Shown: piece by piece, positions 10,001 through 21,000 of the stretch
Layout of the letters: each line of letters starts with the position of its first letter
Numbering within the stretch: the first letter of the stretch is position 1
Origin: Blastomussa wellsi
Lineage: Eukaryota; Cnidaria; Anthozoa; Scleractinia; Plerogyridae
DNA: 64,000 bases
NCBI GenBank assembly: GCA_947652115.1
Contig: OX393570.1
Span: 3,651,817 to 3,715,816 of the forward strand
Direction of reading: 5' to 3'
The notes under the pieces: model-generated
Database searches by the model: none
Told to the model about the DNA's origin: nothing
What the model saw: the letters and a program-made list of their open reading frames with translations, nothing else
Made by a program: the position numbers and the translations under genes

Positions 10001-12695
10001 CTTAGAGCTTGAAAGGGCGACTGTTCAAATTTCCTTTAGTTATTCTTTCTTGCTTTCTCGCCTGAAACACTTAATAACCTGCACGCAAACACTCGTAGAC
10101 TTTTATCTTAGCTAAAGATAAGTCTAAACGTTTCTCTTTATCTATGGTCACTTCAGCGTCAACTGAAGTTTTTAATAAAGGCGTATTTCGTAAGCTTAAC
10201 CCATCGACAGTCTTGAAAATAACGTCATGATCGCGTGCCTACAGAGTTTTAACTTCTAATCCGGCCTTGAGTTTGATATGTCCCGTGAAATAACGCTCTT
10301 GATTAAGAATTTACGGCCCGGGAGTCTGATGTGGTTTGAAGTGCAATTTGGCCAAACATCGATCTTCTGTAGTGATAATCTGGGATAATACTTTAAGTGA
10401 GAAAACCACGGCTTGGCAAAAATGTCCGGAAGTGTGTTTCTGTGATATAACGTTGCCTGTCTAACTTGGATCAAAATCAGGTAAATTACCTGTACTTACC
10501 AGCTTACCCTTACATTCCTCAGAGTTCCAAAGCTATTTTTCTAAATAATCTAAATTTCGTTTTACGAAATATGGAAAAAAAACGGTACAACATGCACGGT
10601 ACAGCTCATGCAATTTGACTGTTATTTGAATGGTCACTCGCTAGTGTTTCATCCGCAGAGTTAAAACAGTTAGAACAACCTTGTACAACATAATAAACAG
10701 TACCGCATGAAAGTACCACATGTTTAGTATAGGTAATCACATGAGGCCAAGTACTATTAAGGATTAATTGCACGAGAGTTTTCAAAATTTTCCAAAATTT
10801 GCGACGAGGGCGATTTGGAAAATTTTGAAAACTCAAGTGCAATTAATCCTTAATAGTACGAGGTCTCATGGGATTACTTGTTTATCAATAAAGGGCAAAA
10901 TTTATACGAAGGAAAATCACGCGCGCAGTCTATTTTTATCTGGGAAGCCTGTTTAGCGCTACGGCAATTAACGGATTAGCCAATCATTAACAGGTAATCA
11001 TGCCCTCTCTTGATTACTAAAAATGCCCTCGATTAAGAAAAAATGCCCTCTCTCTCAACCAATCAGCGCTCAGTAATTTTGCCCTTTATTGATAATATTA
11101 TTTATCATGAGTAATCATACGGTTATTCTCGTACAATTTGGAATTAATTGCACTTGTGAGTTTTTCATAAACCTGAAATTGCAGCTTTTTGAAAACCTCA
11201 CTCGTGCAAATTAATTCCAAAGTGAATTCGAAAGCGTATGATTGCCTATACTCATTATTATTATTATTATTTTTATTATTACCATTGATTGGTTGTTACA
11301 CGAACCAATCACAAAAAATACCTAATATATTTTTTCGGCTCCCATCATATACCGCTTTCGAGCTACAGTGTCGCCCGCTTTCAGAGTGTTACAAGCTACT
11401 GTCGTGCACATAGGGTAAAAATTGTAACGGGAGCCATGTTTATATATGTATGCCACTGCGTACAAGCAATGCTCATTTGTTCTCGTTTTCCGTGCCAACT
11501 CCCCTAGGTGTGGTATGGCGTTCCGTCACGACTCCACAGTCACTATGCACATCAGGACTCGCCACGACCACCTGCGACCCTTTAAGTGTGACGAGTGCGG
11601 CAGCCTATTCGGACGTCTCTCCCATCTCAAAAAGCACATCCGTAAAGTTTGTGGCGATAACAAAAACAAGGAGAAGCCAATAGCGCAGTGCCGCTTCTGT
11701 GATGTGACCTTCCCGACCAAGGGAGATTTGCGCAAGCACTTGCTGAACTGTGAGAAGAAAGGTAGGGGGACGCTTTGTTTCAGAGAATCTTTTCAAATTC
11801 AAATTCCGAGTGTGGGTGTGTTCGTACACAACTATTGGACGTGTATAGATTCCAATAAAATAGTAGCTCAGCTTGTGTTGTGCTGTGCCTTTTAGAAGCC
11901 AAAGTGAAAGCCAAAGAAGTCACTCTGCACATCTGCGAAACCTGCAACAAAGAGTTCGCCAGCCCTTATAACCTTCGACGTCACCAACTGACGCATACAG
12001 ACGAGAAACCGTATCAGTGCGACGTGTGCAACCGGCAGTTCAAAGAGAAATCCTCGCTCACCAAGCACATCAAACGTAAACACACCGGGGTGGACCAAGG
12101 GAGCCAGACCGACGAGACTGGCGAACAGGAGGACGGCTACGTCAACGTTGACGTCATAGCCGAGTCTGCAGCGGCCAGCGGTGTTACCATGGAAACAGAG
12201 GAAACGGTGGAAGCTGGCATTGCTGCTGAAAGCGTCGAGGGGACTTCAACCGTTGATGCCAGTTCGCTGATTTCGGGAGAAGACGCCCAGGGCGACGGAC
12301 AGCAAGTGACGGAGGTGGTGCAGGCAAGCGGCGAGGTGGAGATGGCGACGGTGGAGCTCAGTCTCGCCAACGCTGCCGCAAGCTCAGCTCGTTCCCACGA
12401 CTCAGCCCTGCAGGCTGCGGTAGAAGCCCTGGTCTCTGCTAGTCAGCATCAGATTGGGGTGACTCAGGAAGCCATGGAGGAGGACGCCTCCTCAGGGAAG
12501 GAGATCTTCGAGGGCGTTACTTCCCAAGATGCCGAGGGTGCTGCGGCGCTCATGGCGGTCTATGTACCGGAAGTGAAACAAACGGAAGTCAGTTTGGAGC
12601 TGGTCAATGTGGATGGTTCCAAGGTGGAGTATGTAGAGGCCACCGAAGAAGGAGATCAAGAGATGGCCGAAGAAGTAGGCGGAGAAGAAAACTAA
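3987..12695 (+). CDS. C2H2 zinc-finger protein, seven exons, 754 residues (whole gene span)
   Basis: Exons 3987-4059, 6059-6802, 7290-7448, 8358-8483, 9003-9111, 11508-11761 and 11896-12695 join in frame with GT/AG borders (2265 nt with stop). Residues 1-340 are acidic and rich in Q, A, S and T, with no domain I recognise; a basic GKRK patch near 335-338 could be a nuclear signal. Seven fingers follow: 346-366, 374-394, 402-423, 431-452 (C2HC), 465-485 (C2HC), 502-522 and 530-551. HTxEKPY-type linkers stand only before fingers 3 and 7. The tail from 552 to 754 is acidic and ends in a Glu-rich stretch. It is probably a sequence-specific DNA-binding nuclear protein whose acidic ends recruit partners. 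Finger count and layout did not let me name an orthologue. The start at 3987 is the first ATG of exon 1 and its frame runs through the exon 2 acceptor; ATG 6067 is a possible internal start. Confidence 0.88.
4060..6058 (+). other. Zinc-finger gene intron 1
   Basis: This 2 kb phase-1 intron holds a short CA repeat near 4189-4200 and the TIR element at 4922-5697. No alternative exon is obvious. The acceptor is tatcgcag at 6051-6058. Confidence 0.75.
4922..5697. mobile_element. Non-autonomous DNA transposon with long TIRs and TTA target duplication (PIF/Harbinger-like)
   Basis: The left end starts TGCACCTATCAATG, followed by ttaagccctagggtgg. The right end at 5664-5697 is its near-perfect reverse complement over about 30 bp. 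The trinucleotide TTA flanks both sides (4919-4921 and 5698-5700), and 3-bp TWA duplications are the PIF/Harbinger signature. The 776-bp interior has no transposase-like frame. The element sits inside intron 1 of the zinc-finger gene. Confidence 0.65.
6059..6802 (+). CDS. Zinc-finger gene, coding exon 2
   Basis: This largest exon of the N-terminal half (residues 25-272) encodes an acidic, Gln/Ala/Ser/Thr-rich stretch with [19 protein letters not shown] in the middle. It contains no finger. The composition suggests a disordered transactivation or scaffold region. The donor is GAAG|GTACTT, and both borders are phase 1. Confidence 0.85.
6895..7035 (-). mobile_element. Possible tRNA-derived repeat in antisense orientation
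   Basis: Read on the minus strand, ggatttgaatccgg resembles a box B, and the upstream tggtctaccaattgg could be a decayed box A. The segment lies in intron 2 and has no tRNA fold that I would accept as functional. The family assignment is weak. Confidence 0.35.
7083..7184. repeat. Inverted repeat, 33-nt arms (MITE-like) in intron 2
   Basis: The left arm 7083-7115 (acttgtgaaacaagcatgac and on) pairs with the right arm 7152-7184 at about 30 of 33 positions around a 36-nt loop. It lies about 105 bp upstream of the exon 3 acceptor and could form a hairpin in the pre-mRNA. Confidence 0.6.
7290..7448 (+). CDS. Zinc-finger gene, coding exon 3
   Basis: This exon carries residues 273-325, Gly/Val/Ala-rich and acidic, ending [13 protein letters not shown]. 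The acceptor is attttgtag and the donor CAAA|GTAAGT. Its phase-1 borders match exons 2 and 4, so exon skipping would keep the reading frame. Confidence 0.82.
7631..7796. mobile_element. Short MITE with 14-bp TIRs in intron 3
   Basis: gggactgtcactaa at 7631-7644 and ttagtgacagccct at 7783-7796 are inverted repeats matching at 12 of 14 positions. The interior is non-coding. No target duplication was resolved. Confidence 0.45.
7937..8107 (-). mobile_element. tRNA-derived SINE, antisense copy in intron 3
   Basis: On the minus strand a tRNA-like head (gggatgacacagtggtggca, box-B-like ccgggttcaccc at 8043-8054) leads into a body with gttggttctcattc and ggtttctctccaggttc. A related body fragment occurs at about 25713-25795. 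The copy is degenerate. Confidence 0.55.
8358..8483 (+). CDS. Zinc-finger gene, coding exon 4 (finger 1)
   Basis: This exon encodes residues 326-367, with the basic GKRK patch and the whole of finger 1 (C346, C349, H362, H366). The acceptor is tgtccacag and the donor ACAG|GTGAGT. Only one base of the linker codon after the last His is included. Confidence 0.86.
9003..9111 (+). CDS. Zinc-finger gene, coding exon 5 (finger 2 and start of finger 3)
   Basis: Finger 2 is complete (C374, C377, H390, H394). Finger 3 is cut after its first Cys, so intron 5 falls inside Arg404 between the two zinc-binding cysteines. The donor AACAG|GTGTGG is weak, and read-through meets a stop within four codons (9122-9124). 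Confidence 0.82.
10733..10877. mobile_element. Palindromic MITE with long arms (copy A)
   Basis: The arms are about 65 nt each and nearly complementary. The left arm begins gtaatcacatgagg and holds ggattaattgcacgagagtt. The right arm ends cctcatg-like and ggattac. The spacer between the arms is only about 11 nt. The element is non-coding and predicted to form a long hairpin. Confidence 0.65.
11107..11255. mobile_element. Palindromic MITE with long arms (copy B)
   Basis: The left arm starts atgagtaatcatacgg and includes ggaattaattgcacttgtga. The right arm ends cgtatgattgcctatactcat. The inner taattgcac core resembles copy A, which suggests related families. It lies 250 bp upstream of the exon 6 acceptor. 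Confidence 0.55.
11508..11761 (+). CDS. Zinc-finger gene, coding exon 6 (fingers 3 to 5)
   Basis: This exon supplies the rest of finger 3 (C405, H418, H423), finger 4 (C431, C434, H447, C452) and finger 5 (C465, C468, H481, C485). Fingers 4 and 5 end in Cys and are thus C2HC. The donor is GAAAG|GTAGGG. Confidence 0.86.
11896..12695 (+). CDS. Zinc-finger gene, terminal coding exon 7 (fingers 6 and 7, acidic tail)
   Basis: Fingers 6 (502-522) and 7 (530-551) are joined by a TDEKPYQ linker. About 200 acidic residues follow, rich in E, A, S and V, ending EEVGGEEN before TAA at 12693-12695. The exon is more GC-rich than the flanking DNA. Confidence 0.88.
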
Positions 12696-13690
12696 CTGTC
12701 TGGACGAAATCTTTCTTTGATGAAGTTACACTGTCGCTCCTTAGGATCACTCGGACAGTAGTTTTGAGTTCCTTCACGCCTTAAAAATGTACGTTTAGTA
12801 GATAGGCGTCGAATTGGCGCCCCTTCCACTGGACATTTGATTACAGCTGTATAGTGTGGCCATCCAATGGACATTTTATTTACGTATTTCTCGTGTAGTA
12901 CCTAACCAATCATACGTAGTGTGTTAAATAGTTTTATTTTATAATGTGATGTCCGGCTTTTACTTGTACGTTGTATTCGCATATGTTTTCAGTCAAACTT
13001 GAGTTAACTTTATCGATAAACGCTTCATCAAGTTAAGTAATTACAATGATGTTTTCGTTTGTTTTACGTAGACATTTTGGACTAACCTCGTCGTCTACAG
13101 TTGGTCTGTAGTGATCGCTTCGACATTGTCCGCGTAAACTTAGTGTCTTCATTGCCATTTATCTTATAAGCACGATTCAGATAAACAGTTTATCACAGGA
13201 CATCCAACAGTAATGTAGAACAGTACTCGTCAAATGATAAAAACCATCAGGAACCCGAATTGTAGTTGCATAACGTGGGTGGGGATGGACATTGAAAACT
13301 ATTGGAACAAGCTTGAAAACGCGAGACTTTCACATTCACGTCTGGGACAGATTCTGACAAAAACTCTGCAAGCAATTCTTTGAAAACTACTTCAATACGT
13401 GCAAGCTATAGTTTGTGAAGTTTTTATTCAAAAAATTAATTCTTTTGTCCATTAATCCGCTAATCGAAGTACAACGGGTGAAAGAAACAAAAGAACTTAC
13501 ATGGCATTGAAAGTTTCATATTTTCTCGGGCGTTCAAAAAGTCAACCAACGCGACTCATTTTACTCGTGTGTTTAGAAGACCTGCACTATAGAATCTTTA
13601 AATTGTACGTAAAAGATTATTTTATTTCGGTTATTGCGGGGACTGTATCAACACCTTGTTTAAGTTTAAAATAAAACACCAACATTCAAC
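12696..13690 (+). other. Probable 3' UTR of the zinc-finger gene
   Basis: No coding frame follows the stop. A canonical AATAAA lies at 13670-13675 and would give a 3' UTR of about 1 kb. Earlier AT-rich signals near 12885-12950 are non-canonical. Confidence 0.5.
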
Positions 13691-13699
13691 CCTGTAAGA

Positions 13700-16600
13700 A
13701 ACGGTTAGTCTTATCTCGGACGTATTTTGCCAGGGGTGGGTGTCTTGAGGGACATGAAAACTGTATACTGCATGGCCGCTCCCCCCCCCCCCCCCATGAA
13801 ATCAGTAGAGTTCAATGTAGATGAAGAAGTATCATTTTTTTGGAGGGGAGACTCAAGATTGGTTTCGTTTTCATTACAACAGACCTTTTTAGCTACGTAT
13901 GTAAATTGCCCATTCCAGATCATGTGATGCTCTCCCGAGAATTACTCCTTTGTCCATTTGGAAATTATTCATTCATTTCCGCGTGGATTTGTTTGAATTT
14001 GAAAGCAATAAGTCTCACGGGTATCATCACGTGATCTGAAATGGGGCAACAAACAAACGAAGCTAAAAAGGTCTATTATAACAGCATTGAAGCAGTTCAG
14101 GCATCTGACAGAACGCGAAAAGTTAGTCATCTCAGGGAGGGGGAGAATCACATCCCCTGTACCCTCCCCTTTGATCCTCTCCTGTGCTGCATGGATAAAA
14201 TACAACAATATTGCATGGAAGACAAAAACTATATCCTTTACCGCTTCCGGCAGTTTGCTGCCGGAAATTATCATTTTGTTAAAATTTTCCTTTGTTCAAG
14301 ACCACAAAGATCGGACCCGGAAAATTGTTATCTTAAAGTGATTATATGTTCCGGAACTGTTGAGATTTCAAGTGCTATACTATTTCAAGCAATAGTTCAG
14401 TCTGTATTGCCACAAAGGATAACGGTATCCAGTTATCAATTTAAACCACGGCGAGTATTTTATACAAACCGAAGAAAACTAGCCGAGACACCACCCAAAT
14501 GATTTTAGGTCATAATAACACCAGCTTTTGTGAATCGATCATCACTCTTCATTCTCCGATGAAAAGTACCGCTAAACGTAGATTTGAAATCAATTCACAG
14601 AAAAGTATTTTTTAAAAGCTCGTGATCGCTATTCAACCCTGGGTGGCAGTGTTCTCTGGGTGCGAAGCCGTTATCAAACCCTCTGGCACACAGGGATCAC
14701 TATTGGAGCTATTCTAGTTCATTCCTCAGACCACTCTTACATAATAAACGGACTAAATATAACAGAAAAATTTGCGACCCGCCCTTCTATATTCAGGCGT
14801 GAAACGAGTTGTCTCATTATGTTAGTTGGCGAAGTGATTGGGAATTAGATAAGCCGAAAAAAATAGCAACAGTATTTTTAGTTAATTGAACAAGATTGAG
14901 TTACAGGAAAATTGAATTTAAAATAGTTCTAAAAACAATACAGTGTCAATTGAGATTACCCGCGTTATCAATGACAAAATACCCGCCATAGACTCGGGAA
15001 AATTTAAGACAAAATTTTGCTAAATTTTGAAAAACTGGAAAAATATGGAAATGATTTCATTGGATACGAGAATTCGGAATTCATATGCTATACTCAAAAG
15101 CCGTACTTTTGTTGGCTGATTGCCTCTCGTGTTATGTAACAGCCGAGAAAAAACTATTTAAATTGACAAGGATGCATATAAGCTTTATTTGTAACAGATT
15201 CAATAATTTTCCTGACAGAAGGATTATATTAACGGTGACCTAAGAGATAACCAACCCTACGTATCGTAGAGCATATCAGTACAGGCTCTAATACTCAGAC
15301 TGGCTGACTGTAGTCTTGCAGTCTTGGTGTGTCGCCTTGATGTCAAGGGTTTGTCACACGGTACGTGAATATAGCATAGCTGCCATTGCTGCGCCCTCTT
15401 CAGTGTGCGCTTCGAAAATTTGGAGTGCAATTCAAGGTAAGTTCTTATAGTACTGTAAAATCCACTGTTATCGATTTATTCGCTCTACTGTGTGTCGCTT
15501 GAAGGCTGAGTGAGCCATTTAGATATCTGATCTGTTTTGCTAGTTGGCGGCCTCTGCTTAGAAAGAAAAATGTTTACTGTTATTTGAAAAGCACTGATTC
15601 CGCAATTAGAGCCTAAAAACTGCTGAGAACTTGTCATTTTGATTCGTTAAGTTTGCCTGGATGACAGCAGAACTTTTTAGTGCATCTACACCGCAAAAGT
15701 AGCTGGAATCGATACAAATTCGTATACTGTATACTTTACGTTCATCAATGCCATGTGGCGTGCAGACATGCGTAGATGCCCCCCTCCCTCTTTCATGCAA
15801 TGCTGAGCCCTTTGAAGTTCAACGTTGTGAAGGGGAGGGGTGAGAAAGGAATGAATGTGACGACGGGTTTAGCTGCGGATGCTCGGTAAATACCGTCCTA
15901 ATAACTTTGCCATGTATTTCTCCCAATTGTCTCCCGATTGAGCTCAGTCGTTTGTCAGTCTTAAAAGGTACCTTCAGCAAAACTTAATGACTGACATTGC
16001 AAGCAGTGAATCAGTTTTCGGCAGCAGTGCGCCGCGTTTCTAGTTTCCTTGGTTGGGACATATCGTGTTGCATACATGATCCACACGCGTAGTCGCTGAC
16101 CGAGAACTGAAAACCACTGCTGTTTCGTTTCATTTTGTCGTCTAAGCAAGAGCCCTGGAAAGTATTTTAAGCTTTTTCAGTAGGTCAGAGATCTTTTTAG
16201 GTTGGTCCATTGCCGTGATAGTCTTTAAGCTTTCATCACTCTTTATTCAATTGTAACACTTCCTTAAATTGATAAGTGGTGCGCAAATTAAAATAGAAAT
16301 GAAAATGAGAACGATCTCATGCCGGGAGTTCACCGATTTAATTTTCCAATCGACTGATATTCCACTAATTTAACACAAAATATTACTTGCGGTTTTTAAA
16401 ACTTTTCAAGTATGCATTCCATGCGATTTGCGGTGGTTTATAAAAAAGATCTCAAAGCGTCGAAAACTCTGGCTAGCTCGGACGCTGCGCGAGATAGGGA
16501 GACTTGGAATCTAGACATCGCACCTCGCCAAGTGTTGCCGGGTTTCACAAACCAGGAGGTGAGGCGGGGGGGTTGGCTGCGGTTCGATTGCAACAAAGTG

Positions 16601-17740
16601 CCGCGCAAGCCAGTGCTCTCAACATTGATACATACTCTATTCAGAGTGCATTGAAATGAAAGAAAATGCATAGCATTCATAGCAGTTTGGCCCTGAATAA
16701 GACTATTTGTACTAGTCGAAAGATTGACCCATTAAAAGTGTCCTTTGCCGTAGTGATCCGTAGTGCCAGCCTACACGTTACAGTGACGTCTGTTACGAGC
16801 ATCTCTACGAAGAGATCCGGTAACAAGAACTACTGACTGTTACTTTTCGTTGTCTGGTTCCCTGCATTCAAAGGTTTCTTTAATTCTCCTGTTTAACTCT
16901 CCGGGAAAGGTAATCGCCTCCACCCTCAGTTTTTAATTTTAATGACGACCCCAGTCGCTCAGTCAAGTGGCATCGATTGGCAACGCCGGGCTTTATTTCA
17001 TGATCTTGGCTCGCGCGAGCGAGCTTACAGAGTACAACAAACTCCTCTCCCCACCCCTCCTGCACGTTTAATATGCAGCCCCACCCCCTCGGCCCACCCG
17101 TGACTAAAACGCTTGCCAAGAAACTCACTGCAGGCCCGATGATACAATGCTTGCAAGCGGTGTCTGTCGCATCATTTCTCCTAACCGCTCATATTGTGAC
17201 AGTGTGCAACAAAGACCGCCAGCCATGCAGGGCAACGAAAAGGTTAAACCATCATCTTTCTTGAAGAGGAGCCTTTTTTCAACGCGTTTCGAGGGAGGAT
17301 TCAACTTAAGGAAACGGCCATATATTGTGATAAACTAAATCGCTTAAAATCTTGCCACTAGTTTCCGCGGTAACCCATTTTAGTTTTAAATAATACATTA
17401 ATCTTTTCCGGCTTCGAGTTTGGGAAGGAGTTTTTTGCATTGTTTTTTATTAAGTTCATGCTGTTTGATGAGCCTCCGATGAGCCGATAGCGGAAACACC
17501 AATTTCCTCAACTATTTTAAGTATGGCTGACTCTCCTGGTTTTTCTCGTTTATATCACAGAAGGTCATTTCTGTTAACTTCTAGTTGGACGAAATGCATC
17601 ACCAAACGCAACGGAAAACTTTTGATAATATCACCCGGATTTAAAATTGTTGATAGTTTATTTATCAAAATTTATAATCACAATATCAATATTTATTCTA
17701 ATTGACAAAGTTCCGATCGACACGAAATCATTATTACTCC
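13700..17740. other. Intergenic, no gene recognised
   Basis: The stretch contains a 14-nt C run near 13783 and a 9-bp GC hairpin at 14245-14266 (ttccggcag, loop tttg, ctgccggaa). It also has a 153-codon frame at 14041-14502 without recognisable motifs and a strong donor-like AAG|GTAAGT at 15436/15437. Nothing here supports a protein gene. Confidence 0.45.
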
Positions 17741-18060
17741 TCCCCCTGGGGGGGAGACTCGCATATGAAAGGGGCGGGGATGCTCGTCGTCTCGCTTGTG
17801 GGTGTAAATTTCAGATTTTGGTCTCACTTAGAGTTCTGGGCAAAACGCCATCATATTTAGCCGTGAAGGTCTCGTTTAGGGTTGCACGCGAATTTGAATT
17901 CGTTTTATCTACTCGATCCATGTAATCATGGCCTCTTTTAGGTCTTTTAGGGGTCAAAGAAAGCGTGGGCCACGCCAAGATCGGTCTCCTTTAGGGGTTT
18001 AATTCAAAATTCCCGACGGGTATCCCCGCTCCTTTAATATGCGAGTCCCTTCCCCCCGGG
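17741..18060. mobile_element. MITE with about 40-bp imperfect TIRs
   Basis: The left end ggggggagactcgcatatga continues into aaggggcggggatgc. The right end is its imperfect reverse complement (cgctcctttaatatgcgagtcc, then a C tract). The element is about 320 bp, non-coding and bounded by C/G tracts that blur the exact ends. Confidence 0.6.
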
Positions 18061-21000
18061 TTATCACTATGGACGACTTTGGTTTATTTGTTTTAATAAC
18101 TTTTCTTTCCTATAGTTGAATATTACTGATTGCTGGTCTGAGGAGGGATCTAGTAGGGAAGTGAAATCTTTCGAAACGGTTTATAAAGCAATACTAAATT
18201 AAGATTCCTCCATTACTAATTTTTGTAGAGAGCTAGATGGAACACATATTGAGATATTTACATGTGGGACACGTAATTCTCGTAGTTTCTATCGACCAAA
18301 ATATGGCACTCTGAACCCTTAGAAAATTTCTTGATACGCCAGGAAAAAGTATGGTTTGACGGACGTCTTTTTTGTTATTAAATTTTTAATTTTTTGGACT
18401 TAAATCGGGTGCAAAATCCTTGCCTCATCTTGAATGCTATCAAGCAAGTTTATGCGCTTCGTCTCTTTTATTTGAGATCTGTACGTACCACTGCTGTCAT
18501 TTTCAGCAGGCGTCATGCTGACGAACTGATTGTATTGCCGTGTAAGGCAAGGCAGCTCATTTGAAAGTCACTCAAGAGTCACAACAAATTACTCACAGCA
18601 GGTTTGAAACCAAAGCCACAAGAAAGAAACTAGAACCTGCGCCAGGGAACTGCGGCGACAACTCGGCAGTCTGCTCGAAAAAGCCATAGTTCTCCAAACA
18701 AGCTACTTAGTTGCTCTTGACGTATAAGCACCTCAGTAACGTTTTCTGTGCCAATAGACAGGTAAAGTAAAGTTTCACAGCGGTTTTACATTGCATAACT
18801 AAGTTGATCAGCAATCTGAAGTGGTTTATTCGAAAGAAAAGAAACATTGTTCGATAGACACGGTTGCTCCGGTCTGAAAGCGAAAGAACGGAAATTGTGT
18901 GAGCAAACCGTTGTAAAAAAACGTGTGTTTTTACATATTGTATTATCCCGCTTATTTATGCAATGCAAGACGCTACAGTCTTGACAATTTTTTTGCTTTA
19001 TAACAGAGCCAAAATACGTGGAGTTTTTAGAGGTTACAGCTTTGCACACGAAGGCTGTACGCAGACCAGAGGTGAATCTTTTTTAGTTATACCAGATGAA
19101 CTGGTCCAGCGCGCATGTATGCATACATGTGATGTCTCAATGCATTTGCTGATTGCTTGCGAGGCAAAAGCGTTAAACCGTTTATCCCGCCGTTACATCT
19201 TATACTTTATAGCTCAATTAATTGGAGGATAAGAAGACTCGATTAGACGATTACTGTATTGCCGGAAAAGAGATAAACGGGAATATCTTGAAAGAAAGGT
19301 TTCCCGGCGTTTCAATCAACACTGTGCTTTAAATTAATACGGTTACTTTTCTTCACTGATCGTCGATCGCCCTGTAAATCAGCAAAATAAGCTGCAATCC
19401 CTAAATATCCCTTCATAATTCTAATTTAGCCATATATTCGTCCAATGCTTATTTAGTTTGTTCAATACACGCGTATATAAATTAGCAATTAGTGCCGATT
19501 TCGATGACTGATATAATAACATAAGCAAGTATTCTGCGGTTGTGGTGGTCTGTCTCAATATCTTTCGTGATATACATTTCCCGTATCTTGTACTGTACAC
19601 GAATAATTAAAATATCCTTTTGCATTCTAGCTTCCTTCCGTGAGAAAACGAACGGCACAATTTCAGAGTTGGCGCTCAAGTCGCACGCTAGCGCAGTCGA
19701 GTGGAATTCAGGTAAGATTTCGGATTCCCATAAGATTTCGTCCGGATTATTTTTTCTTTCACGAGCTTCTGAAAAAACCCGTTTCCCGGTAAGACATTTA
19801 TTAGTAGGAACTTTTTATCGTAGTATGGAAATGCGTTGTATTTTTACCAAGAGTATTTGATATTTCTCATTAGGAAGATTTTGGCCGCGTCGAGATATTT
19901 TTTAAACGCGTACTCTTTTTTATCGCTGTTTTTCGCTTGTTAACACTAATTTGGCACAGCCCAACTCTGTTATGTTGCGCTTCTGTTAAGAGTTTCCCAC
20001 GATGAAATCTTCGCAGTAAATAAACTGGATTGAACGGGGAAAATTTCACGATTAATCTAAACTTCGACAGGAAAGAAAAAAAATTACAGGGCATGAAGTC
20101 GGCGATTTTCTTTGTGTTTTCAAGGTTATCACAAAAAAATATAGCCTAAATATGGTCAACTATTCTTTCCACTCAGAGCTTCAGTACGGTAAAATGTCTT
20201 TCATTCATAGCTCTGGTTTATCTCTATACTAACTAATAAGGTAATTTTCAAATGATTGTGCTTGTCTGGGCAAGAGTTAGATCCCAACGTGCAAAAGAAA
20301 TTTTTCATGGAATACATGCACCGGTTGAATAACTACTTTAGATTTTTCTGCATGCTGATCGCAGTGGTTTTAACGCCATGCTAAACTTTAATCCCGATTC
20401 ATTCTTGACAATGTTATTGCAGACGTGCTTCTCTGCATCTGCTCGCTTCTCATGCATTTCAGCTTGACCTCCCTGCTGTTCCCAGGTATAACACCCACAC
20501 ACATGTACAATGATGCTGTCATTACAAGCCATCCTTTCGCAGCATTTCCCATCTTAGTCGCTTTGCGACGCGCATTGTTAGTCGCCTGGCGTGGTGCAGA
20601 AAAGAACAGGTGAGGCTGAATTCTTTTTGACGAGTTTTTTGTCTAGACATAATGCTTTGAAGTATAAAGATTCTACTTTAAATCTAGCTAGGCTCGATTT
20701 CTTGAGCGCAGACTGACAAAATCTTGGCTAGTAACGGATCAACCCTACTTTTCACCGAGACTGCGACAGATTAATGCGCGCGCATCGTTTTTCCGTCAGT
20801 TAAAACTTATTTCCTGAGTTGCGCATGCAAGACCTCCAACATTTTCTTCCGCTTGCCTTTCAGCAATATGAAAGTCGTTTCAAAATTGTTTAATTGCGTA
20901 TAATTTCCTCTTGCCAGCAAGGAACAAAGCCTGAATGCAAAATTCTGGTCTCAACCTTTCCCAGTGGCATACCGGGCCTCGATTCCAGGAACGCGGGGGA

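Larger units (their letters stand above)
9112..11507 (+). other. Zinc-finger gene intron 5, repeat-rich
   Basis: This 2.4 kb intron contains two long inverted-repeat elements (10733-10877 and 11107-11255), an ATT microsatellite (about 11253-11281) and a block with atgccctc repeated near 11003-11050. No coding exon was found inside it. The acceptor is actcccctag. Confidence 0.7.

Noticed and set aside
14245..14266. Rho-independent terminator
   Set aside because: The hairpin is real but the genome is eukaryotic and no T tract or upstream gene is present.
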